This document shows positions 32,587 through 38,873 of a stretch of DNA of 38,873 nucleotides, one piece after another (within the stretch, counting starts at the first letter, position 1; each line of letters begins with the position of its first letter). Below the pieces are notes generated by a model. It saw only the letters and a program-made list of their open reading frames with translations, ran no database searches and was not told the origin of the DNA. The DNA is taken from NCBI GenBank assembly GCA_002353935.1, contig DEKP01000043.1, positions 58,559-97,431 on the forward strand, given 5' to 3'. Source of the DNA: Ruminococcaceae bacterium UBA2719 (GTDB taxonomy: Bacteria; Bacillota; Clostridia; Oscillospirales; Acutalibacteraceae). The position numbers and the translations under genes were made by a program.

Positions 32587-34101
32587 ATGAAAAATAAAGA
32601 TGTAAAAGATAAAACGAAAAAGTCACAAAATAATAAAATTAAGAATTTATTTAGGTCACGCAAATTCAAACGCGGCGCAATCGCTGTTTTTCTTACCATT
32701 CTTTTTATCGCCGTTATAGTTTCATTAAATATTGCAGCAGGTTTTCTTACAGAGCGTTTTCCTTCGCTCTCATATGATATGACAAAAAACAAATCGTATA
32801 TGCTGCAAAACGATACCGTTGAATACATAAGAGAGCTCAACGACGAAATTACTATATATGTTCTTCAAAAAGAAAATGAATTTGAAGCAAACGGCGATTA
32901 TTATGTTCAGGCAAATAAACTGCTGAAAAATATGGCAAAAGCATCTGAAAAAATAAGCCTTGAGTATATAGATCTTAAATCCAATCCGGGTTTTTCATCA
33001 AACTATCCCGAAGTTGACTGGAGCTCGTCGCCTCTGATGCTTATTGAAAGTAAAGATCAATACCGAAAACTCAATGCCGAAGATTTGTTTGACTATAACC
33101 AGGCGTACCTTGATTATTACGGAACTTATGTGGTAGAATCCCAGCACATAGAACAGGCGGTTCTTACAGCTATATTAAACGTCATCACAGAAGATAAAGT
33201 TAAGGTTACCGTTCTGGAAGGACAGGGAGAAGAGGATAGCTCTTCGCTGCAAAAACTGCTTTTAAACAACGCTTATGAGATAGAAAAGGTTTCGCTTTTG
33301 ACCGGCAGTATTGACGAGGAAAGCAAGTTTGTTATCATATTCGATCCTGATAAGGATATAGACAAAGATGTTTATAAAACTCTGTCAGATTGGCTATATA
33401 ACGACGGAAAATACGGCCATACCCTTATATATATCCCAAATGATATGAAAAAGACAAGCGAGTTTGAAAATCTAAACGCTCTCATAGGTGAATGGGGTAT
33501 GAAAATTACCGAAGGCTATACCTATGAAACAAAAACTGCTTATATGACCAATTCTCAAAATCCAAATTTAATATCTGTTTTTGATTATAAAAATGATACA
33601 TATACTTCCGGATTAAAAAATTTGTCTATTCCTGTTCTTCTGTATTTTACAATGCCGATTGAGATTACTGACGAGGAGTTTGCATCTGCGTTGCTCACTA
33701 CCTCTGATGAAGCTGTAGTGATGCCGCTTGGCGCTTCGGATGACTGGAAGCCAAATAACGAAGAGGCTAAAACTCTTAACGGTGCGGTTTTAGCTACAAA
33801 ATCAAATGACGAAGGCTATTCTTCAAATGTTTTGGTGATCGGTTCATATGACGCTTTTTCAGAAGGCGCTTTGTCTTCAAACAGCGTTAATAACGCTCAG
33901 TATTTTCTTAACATATTCAATAAGATAGCCGACAAGGATAACGTGGGAATTTCTATTGAAGGCAAAGACTTAGATTCCAAAGAACTCGGAATAACAAACG
34001 CATCTCTTGCTCTAACGCTGAAAATAATATTCATATATATAATTCCTATATTTATTCTGCTGATAGGTTTTATTATATGGATCAGAAAGAAAAATAAATA
34101 A
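32587..34101 (+). CDS. GldG-family ABC transporter auxiliary protein
   Basis: 504 residues. A basic cytoplasmic N-terminus, one transmembrane helix (about 37-58), a large extracytoplasmic region of about 415 residues and a second helix near the C-terminus (about 476-499) ending in WIRKKNK. The extracytoplasmic part matches the GldG/ABC_transp_aux (PF09822) pattern: FPSLSYDMTKNKSYML, VTVLEGQGEED and a final SYDAFSEGALSSNSVNNAQY segment. GGGAGGG lies before the ATG, 12 bases after the permease stop. Function in clostridia is unknown; in Bacteroidetes GldAFG supports gliding and secretion. Confidence 0.82.
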   Translation: MKNKDVKDKTKKSQNNKIKNLFRSRKFKRGAIAVFLTILFIAVIVSLNIAAGFLTERFPSLSYDMTKNKSYMLQNDTVEYIRELNDEITIYVLQKENEFEANGDYYVQANKLLKNMAKASEKISLEYIDLKSNPGFSSNYPEVDWSSSPLMLIESKDQYRKLNAEDLFDYNQAYLDYYGTYVVESQHIEQAVLTAILNVITEDKVKVTVLEGQGEEDSSSLQKLLLNNAYEIEKVSLLTGSIDEESKFVIIFDPDKDIDKDVYKTLSDWLYNDGKYGHTLIYIPNDMKKTSEFENLNALIGEWGMKITEGYTYETKTAYMTNSQNPNLISVFDYKNDTYTSGLKNLSIPVLLYFTMPIEITDEEFASALLTTSDEAVVMPLGASDDWKPNNEEAKTLNGAVLATKSNDEGYSSNVLVIGSYDAFSEGALSSNSVNNAQYFLNIFNKIADKDNVGISIEGKDLDSKELGITNASLALTLKIIFIYIIPIFILLIGFIIWIRKKNK

Positions 34102-34241
34102 TTAGCGGCGAGGCACCGCAGCCTTTTCGAGGAGAAAGACTCTGCTGAAATGTAACTTTATTGCCCGATTGAAGCGTAAATTTTATTCTAACTAAAGCAA
34201 GTGAAAATCACAACACGATAAAAATCTCAAAACGTAAAAGC

Positions 34242-34284
34242 AAAAAAGCCTCGCATAAATTTGGTTTCTCCAAATTGTGCGGGG
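34242..34284 (-). terminator. Terminator of the HAD hydrolase gene, possibly bidirectional
   Basis: A long stem CCTCGCATAAATTTGG (34249-34264) pairs with CCAAATTGTGCGGGG (34270-34284) around loop TTTCT. On the minus strand it is followed by CTTTTTTG. The + strand side has AAATTTTT. The 140 bases between the GldG-like gene and this hairpin hold nothing I recognise. Confidence 0.82.
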
Positions 34285-34307
34285 AAATTTTTACTAAGCA
34301 CATTGAA

Positions 34308-35045
34308 TCAAGGCTTCAAAATATATTCTTTTATTTTCCAAACATTTCCGTCAAATATTTTGTATTTCGCCGGGATTTCTTTTTTTGGGATATCAGGGGA
34401 ACAGCCTTTTTGATAAATATAAAGGCTGTCGATTCCGACTTTATTCGCTCCGCCTATATCACTCATATAATCGTTTCCGATCATTATTGTTTTTGACTTT
34501 TCGAGCGAATATGTTTTTATCAGCTTTTCAAAATACTGTTTTGAGGGCTTTGAGCAAAGGTGTTCGCTGCTGATAAATACTCCGTCAAAATATTTAAGTA
34601 TATCAAAACTTTTCAGTTCATTTAAAGTAAAGCAGCTTTGAGCGTTAGACAAAAGATACACCTGCTTGTTGTTTTCTTTAAGACTTTTCAAAAGGTCCTC
34701 TGCTCCGTCAAAAATTTTCAGATATAAAGTAGAATTTTGCCTGAAGTGCCATGCGGTGTCGTTCAACACAGCAGTTGTCGGTTTTACTCCTTTTTTGCAA
34801 TACAGCTTCTTAAAAACCTTGAGCAAATCTATATCAATATTTTGATAAAACGGATGTATGAGTTTAACCTTATATTTTTCTTTTCTAATATAGCTGTAAT
34901 ATTTTTGTTGAAGTTCCTGTGGAGTGTAGACTGCGCCGTTTCTTTTATACTCCTCAGTCGTTTTCTTCCACAGCTTGGCTGAATTTTCATCTGTACTAAT
35001 ATCAACCAGCGTTCCATATAAATCAAAGATATAATTTTGATACAT
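34308..35045 (-). CDS. HAD-superfamily hydrolase (YjjG-like)
   Basis: 245 residues. HAD enzymes use a nucleophilic Asp for phosphate or related transfers. Motif I is FDLYGTLVD (D8 nucleophile; the second acid position is Tyr, common in this subgroup). A helical cap follows. Motif II is LLSNAQ, motif III includes the Lys in SKPSKQYF, and motif IV is MIGNDYMSDIGGANKVGI. The type is close to YjjG-like nucleotidases and putative phosphoglycolate phosphatases, but substrate cannot be assigned. The start at 35045 has GGGGGG about nine bases upstream. Confidence 0.88.
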   Translation of the reverse strand: MYQNYIFDLYGTLVDISTDENSAKLWKKTTEEYKRNGAVYTPQELQQKYYSYIRKEKYKVKLIHPFYQNIDIDLLKVFKKLYCKKGVKPTTAVLNDTAWHFRQNSTLYLKIFDGAEDLLKSLKENNKQVYLLSNAQSCFTLNELKSFDILKYFDGVFISSEHLCSKPSKQYFEKLIKTYSLEKSKTIMIGNDYMSDIGGANKVGIDSLYIYQKGCSPDIPKKEIPAKYKIFDGNVWKIKEYILKP

Positions 35046-35137
35046 TCATATATCCCCCCAAAAACGATATTCCTATTCTATCATAAAATAGTATAAAATC
35101 CAATATTTCGTAGACATTCTACATATTATTTTATCGT

Positions 35138-35166
35138 TTGCTTTATGACTGTGCTTGTGTTAAAAT
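35138..35166 (+). promoter_or_regulatory. Probable nth promoter
   Basis: TTGCTT (35138-35143), a 17-base spacer, and TAAAAT (35161-35166). The leader is short, about 18 bases. Confidence 0.4.
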
Positions 35167-35190
35167 AATAAAAAATAAAGGGGCGAGATT

Positions 35191-35820
35191 ATGACTAAAA
35201 AACAAATTGCAAAAAATGCCGAACTCTCTTTGAAAAAAGAATATCCCGACGCAATATGCTCGCTTACATATACAGATCCTCTACAGCTTTTAATTGCTAC
35301 CCGACTGGCAGCCCAGTGCACAGACAAGCGCGTTAATATGGTAACGCCCGATTTGTTTGAGAGATTTAAAACCGTTTATGACTTTGCTAAGGCAGAGCCC
35401 GAAGAAGTAGCTCAGTATATAAAAAGCTGCGGACTTTATAAGACAAAGTCCAAGGATATTGTCAAAATGTGTAAAATGATAGTCGAAAAATATTCGGGAG
35501 AAGTTCCTTCTAGCCTTGAAGAATTAATAAAACTCCCGGGGATCGGCAGAAAAACCGCCAATCTTATGATGGGTGATATCTATCATATGCCGGGAGCTGT
35601 AGTGGTTGATACACACTGTATACGAATAACCCGCCGGCTGGGACTCCACAACGAAAAAGATATGAAAAAAATAGAGTTCATTCTTCGCGATCTTCTTGAT
35701 CCTAACGAATCCTCTGATTTTTGTCACCGTCTTGTGTTGCACGGAAGAGCTGTTTGTTCTGCGCCGTCTCCAAAATGCGACAAATGCTGTATGAATGATT
35801 TCTGCAAAAAGAACCTATAA
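35191..35820 (+). CDS. nth: Endonuclease III (DNA glycosylase/AP lyase)
   Basis: 209 residues, normal length. It removes oxidised pyrimidines and cleaves abasic sites. Seen: the helix-hairpin-helix LPGIGRKTANLMMG with catalytic Lys121, the catalytic Asp140 in VVDTHCIRITRRLGL, and the C-terminal 4Fe-4S loop with spacing C-x6-C-x2-C-x5-C (CSAPSPKCDKCCMNDFC). GGGGCGAG precedes the ATG. It is transcribed alone, converging with valS. Confidence 0.96.
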   Translation: MTKKQIAKNAELSLKKEYPDAICSLTYTDPLQLLIATRLAAQCTDKRVNMVTPDLFERFKTVYDFAKAEPEEVAQYIKSCGLYKTKSKDIVKMCKMIVEKYSGEVPSSLEELIKLPGIGRKTANLMMGDIYHMPGAVVVDTHCIRITRRLGLHNEKDMKKIEFILRDLLDPNESSDFCHRLVLHGRAVCSAPSPKCDKCCMNDFCKKNL

Positions 35821-35881
35821 TACTGAACACATCATAGTTATGTGTAAAATTAATGGTATTTATTTTATACTAATTGATAAT

Positions 35882-35915
35882 AAAACAGGCGAACAGATTT
35901 CTGTTCGCCTGTTTT
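35882..35915. terminator. Bidirectional terminator between nth and valS
   Basis: A perfect 15-bp stem (35882-35896 with 35901-35915, core CAGGCGAACAG) and loop ATTT. T-runs occur on both sides (GTTTTC on +, TGTTTTATTA on -). Confidence 0.9.
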
Positions 35916-35928
35916 CAATGTTTCTATC

Positions 35929-38550
35929 TTATTTAAGTTCGTGTATAGCAGCCTTTATAAGTGCAATTTTTTCTTTTTCGCGCTGGGCCTGCATTTTGAT
36001 CTTTTCTATAACAGCCTGAGGCGCCTTGCTCATAAAACTGTCGTTGTTTAATTTGTTTTCATCCTGTTTTAAGAGTTTTAGCGTGTTTTCAAGTTCCTTT
36101 TTGAGACGATTTAATTCTTCTTCTATGTCAACCAAGTCGCTCATAGGTATATAAATTTTAGCGTCAGAGGTGACTACCGTAACAGCTTTTTCGATGTCAA
36201 AGTCTTCTGAAATTTCTGTATCTGAGGCTGAAGCGAGCTTCTTGAAAAATTCTACGCCGATATTGAATGTATCTGCAAATTTTGTAGCTATATATATCTT
36301 TGCTTTTCTTGACGGCGGAACATTCATCTGAGAACGCTGTGTACGTACTGCGGTGATAGCCTGCATGATTTTTTGCATTTTAGCCGCTTCCTCGGGGAAA
36401 TTCAGAGCTTCGTCATACTTAGGATACTGTTGCAGCATGATCGTATCACCGGTGTGTGGAATCGTCTGCCAGATTTCTTCTGTAATAAACGGCATAAAAG
36501 GATGCAAGAGCTTGAGTGTTTTATCGAGAACATAAATCAAAACCTGTCTGGTGTTCTGTGCCGTCTCTTTATCGTCCCCGTTTAGTCTTGCTTTTGTCAG
36601 CTCGATATACCAGTCACAGTAGCAATCCCAAATAAAGTCATAGAGCTTTTGTACCGCTATTCCAAGTTCAAATTTATCAAGATTTTCCGTTACGTCTTTT
36701 GAGAGTAAATTCAAGGTGTGAAGTATCCACTTGTCCTCGATATTTAACTTTTCGGGCAATTTGCACTCTACATCATAACCGTCAATATTCATATGCACAA
36801 AACGGCTTGCGTTGTAAAGCTTGTTTGCAAAATTGCGGCAGGATTCGACGCGTTCTTCAGAAAAACGCATATCGTTTCCCGGTGAGTTACCGGTAGCAAG
36901 GAAAAATCTAAACGCATCGGCTCCGTATTTGTCTATAACCTCGATTGGATCTACTCCGTTGTTCAAAGATTTTGACATTTTTCGGCCTTGAGCGTCACGA
37001 ATAAGACCGTGAATAAAAACTGTGTCAAAGGGTACGTCGTGCATATTATGCAAACCGGAGAAAATCATACGAGCAACCCAGAAAAAGATAATGTCATATC
37101 CGGTTACAAGCGTATTGGTAGGATAAAAATATTCCAGTTCTTCTGTTTTTTCAGGCCAGCCTAAAGTTGAAAACGGCCATAAAGCAGATGAAAACCAGGT
37201 GTCTAGCGTATCTTCATCCTGATGCAAGTGTTCAGATCCGCATCTTGTACACTTGTTTGGCGCCTCCTTGGAGACAATTAACTCGCCGCAATCATCACAG
37301 TAGTAGGCAGGAATCCTGTGTCCCCACCAAAGCTGACGCGAAATACACCAGTCTTTTATATTCTCCATCCAGTTAAAATATATTTTCTCAGAGCGCTTTG
37401 GTATAAATTTTGTTCTTCCGTCTTTTACGCACTCTATCGCAGGTTTTGCCAAAGGCTCCATTTTTACAAACCATTGTTTAGATACTCTAGGCTCAATAGT
37501 TGTGTGGCATCTGTAGCAGGTGCCGACATTGTGGCTGTAATCCTCGGTTTCTACCAAAAAGCCACCTTCTTCAAGATCTTCGACTATAGCTTTTCTGGCT
37601 TCATAGCGATCCATTCCGGCATATTTAGGATAATCTTTTGTAATATGTGCGTCGTCAGTCAGACAGTTTAATATAGGAAGATTGTGTCTAAGTCCTACCT
37701 CAAAGTCGTTGGGATCATGAGCCGGAGTGATTTTTACAACTCCCGTTCCAAACTCAGGGTCGACATATTCATCGGCGACAATAGGAATTTCTCTGCCTAC
37801 AAGCGGAAGTATCAGAGTCTTTCCTACCAAATCTTTATAACGCTCATCATCGGGATGAACCGCAACCGCTGTATCTCCGAGCAGGGTCTCAGGTCTTGTT
37901 GTAGCAAGCTCTAAATACCCAGAACCGTCAGAAAGAGGATATCTCAAATGCCAAAAATGTCCCGCCTGCTCTTCAAATTCAACCTCTGCGTCAGAAATAG
38001 AAGTCTTGCAGTGCGGACACCAGTTTATTATCCTCTCGCCTCTGTATATAAGTCCCTCGTTATATAGCTTTACAAAAACTTCTTTAACGGCTTTAGAACA
38101 GCCCTCATCCATAGTAAAGCGCTCGCGCTCCCAATCGCATGAAACGCCAAGTTTTCTAAGCTGCTTTGTAATCCTTGAGCCGTATTCATCCTTCCATTTC
38201 CACGCACGTTCTAAAAAGCCTTCTCTGCCTATATCTTCTTTGGTAATTCCCTCTTTGCGCATAGCTTCTACGATTTTTGCTTCTGTCGCAATAGACGCAT
38301 GATCTGTTCCGGGCATCCACAAAGCAGAGTAGCCCTGCATACGACGGAAACGTATGAGGATATCCTGCAAAGTATTATCAAGAGCATGTCCTATATGCAG
38401 TTGTCCGGTAATATTGGGTGGCGGCATAACGATAGTATAAGGCTTTTTATTTTTATCAACTATCGCATGAAAATAATTATTGTTCAGCCAAAATTCGTAT
38501 ATTCGATCTTCAACCTGTTTAGGATCATAAGATTTTGCAAGCTCAGGCAT
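35929..38550 (-). CDS. valS: Valyl-tRNA synthetase
   Basis: 873 residues from the ATG at 38550 (MPELAKSYDPKQVEDRIYEF), which has GGAGG six bases upstream; an in-frame ATG ten codons earlier lacks one and precedes the conserved N-terminus. This class I enzyme charges tRNA-Val. Seen: HIGH motif (52-55) in PNITGQLHIGHAL, the editing domain with TTRPETLLGDTAVAVHP, zinc-type Cys pairs (CPHC, CYRC, CDDC, CTRC), KMSKS at about 524-528, the anticodon-binding domain, and the C-terminal coiled-coil arm (DIEEELNRLKKELENTLKL). Confidence 0.97.
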   Translation of the reverse strand: MPELAKSYDPKQVEDRIYEFWLNNNYFHAIVDKNKKPYTIVMPPPNITGQLHIGHALDNTLQDILIRFRRMQGYSALWMPGTDHASIATEAKIVEAMRKEGITKEDIGREGFLERAWKWKDEYGSRITKQLRKLGVSCDWERERFTMDEGCSKAVKEVFVKLYNEGLIYRGERIINWCPHCKTSISDAEVEFEEQAGHFWHLRYPLSDGSGYLELATTRPETLLGDTAVAVHPDDERYKDLVGKTLILPLVGREIPIVADEYVDPEFGTGVVKITPAHDPNDFEVGLRHNLPILNCLTDDAHITKDYPKYAGMDRYEARKAIVEDLEEGGFLVETEDYSHNVGTCYRCHTTIEPRVSKQWFVKMEPLAKPAIECVKDGRTKFIPKRSEKIYFNWMENIKDWCISRQLWWGHRIPAYYCDDCGELIVSKEAPNKCTRCGSEHLHQDEDTLDTWFSSALWPFSTLGWPEKTEELEYFYPTNTLVTGYDIIFFWVARMIFSGLHNMHDVPFDTVFIHGLIRDAQGRKMSKSLNNGVDPIEVIDKYGADAFRFFLATGNSPGNDMRFSEERVESCRNFANKLYNASRFVHMNIDGYDVECKLPEKLNIEDKWILHTLNLLSKDVTENLDKFELGIAVQKLYDFIWDCYCDWYIELTKARLNGDDKETAQNTRQVLIYVLDKTLKLLHPFMPFITEEIWQTIPHTGDTIMLQQYPKYDEALNFPEEAAKMQKIMQAITAVRTQRSQMNVPPSRKAKIYIATKFADTFNIGVEFFKKLASASDTEISEDFDIEKAVTVVTSDAKIYIPMSDLVDIEEELNRLKKELENTLKLLKQDENKLNNDSFMSKAPQAVIEKIKMQAQREKEKIALIKAAIHELK

Positions 38551-38594
38551 TTGTAACCTCCAAAATGTTAAAATTCGCAAATTTTTACTTATAC

Positions 38595-38623
38595 ATTATC
38601 TCATCGTGATCATCTTTTGTCAA
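38595..38623 (-). promoter_or_regulatory. Strong sigma-A promoter of valS
   Basis: On the minus strand: TTGACA (38623-38618), a 17-base spacer, and GATAAT (38600-38595). The leader to the ATG is only about 38 bases, too short for a T-box. Confidence 0.75.
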
Positions 38624-38659
38624 GCCGGAAGTGCGTTTCATAAGCCAAATTATTCTCGC

Positions 38660-38688
38660 TTTACATGCCTATATTTTTGTGGTATAGT
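38660..38688 (+). promoter_or_regulatory. Promoter of the gene at the window end
   Basis: TTTACA (38660-38665), a 17-base spacer, and TATAGT (38683-38688). The predicted leader is about 120 bases. Confidence 0.5.
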
Positions 38689-38816
38689 AAAATTGGAAAT
38701 CTTTACACTCAACTATTTGATCGAACACAGAATATTGCTACAAAGAACTTGAGGCAAATCGTAATGTATTATGAGCTGAATTTAAGTTAATGCAATGTAA
38801 TTGTGGAGGTTCAAGT

Positions 38817-38873
38817 ATGATACTTGTTGATAGAAATGTTCTTGCTTGTACTATTGGAGGCTTTTCGCATACA
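38817..38873 (+). CDS. Unidentified gene, first 19 codons only (cut by window end)
   Basis: The ATG at 38817 has GGAGG seven bases upstream and the frame is open to the window end, reading MILVDRNVLACTIGGFSHT. Too short to identify. Confidence 0.6.
   Translation, partial: MILVDRNVLACTIGGFSHT

Noticed and set aside
38640..38873. tRNA gene or riboswitch near the window end.
   Set aside because: I could not form a cloverleaf or a known aptamer core from this AT-rich sequence.

Overview
The window looks like a chromosomal segment of a low-GC, endospore-forming anaerobic Firmicute, most likely a clostridium of the Ruminococcaceae/Oscillospirales type. This is inferred from gene content and style: strong AGGAGG ribosome sites, TTGACA-N17-TATAAT promoters, a CIRCE-controlled hrcA-grpE-dnaK-dnaJ operon, an rnfCDGEAB cluster in clostridial order, a SpoVAE-type protein, and AT-rich spacers with Rho-independent terminators. 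I saw no insertion sequence, prophage, CRISPR array, tRNA or rRNA. Most of the window is core genome.

Layout. 1-4221 (+): end of mreB, then mreC, mreD and a class B PBP2, the cell-elongation block. 4391-5549 (+): a MinD-like ATPase that lacks the usual membrane-targeting tail, followed by a methylglyoxal-synthase-fold protein with altered catalytic positions. 5707-7996 (-): a DUF308 membrane protein and a UbiB/ABC1-type kinase, divergent from a DUF389 membrane protein (about 8217-8987, +) whose likely start codon is ATA. 9023-9772 (+): a PF06541 membrane protein. 9949-13070 (+): hisS-aspS. 13221-15045 (-): a HAAS/DUF1700-type membrane protein and a PadR repressor, with a tandem operator over their promoter. 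15321-22862 (-): hrcA, grpE, dnaK, dnaJ, prmA, a membrane protein of unknown function, and an Mrp/NBP35 Fe-S carrier. 23182-24640 (+): two tiny membrane proteins behind a perfect sigma-A promoter, rpsT, and a 54-residue membrane peptide. 24773-25126 (-): a solitary spoVAE-like gene. 25357-30421 (+): rnfCDGEAB. 30422-30938: the only gene-free stretch over 300 bases; it contains a 158-bp palindrome resembling a MITE or a structured RNA. 30939-34101 (+): an ABC ATPase, a permease and a GldG-like protein. 34308-35045 (-): a HAD hydrolase. 35191-35820 (+): nth. 35929-38550 (-): valS. 38817-end (+): the start of an unidentified gene.

How the genes work together. The Mre/PBP2 genes build the lateral wall. 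The Hsp70 operon is controlled by HrcA binding CIRCE. The Rnf complex couples ferredoxin oxidation and NAD+ reduction to ion transport and provides membrane energisation in a fermenter. hisS, aspS, valS, rpsT and prmA serve translation. The points most worth a second look are the tail-less MinD paired with an atypical MgsA-like protein, the ATA-start DUF389 gene, the cysteine-rich tail of RnfE, the PadR tandem operator, the in-frame 27-bp duplication in hisS, and the palindromic element after rnfB. I found no clearly new multi-gene system.
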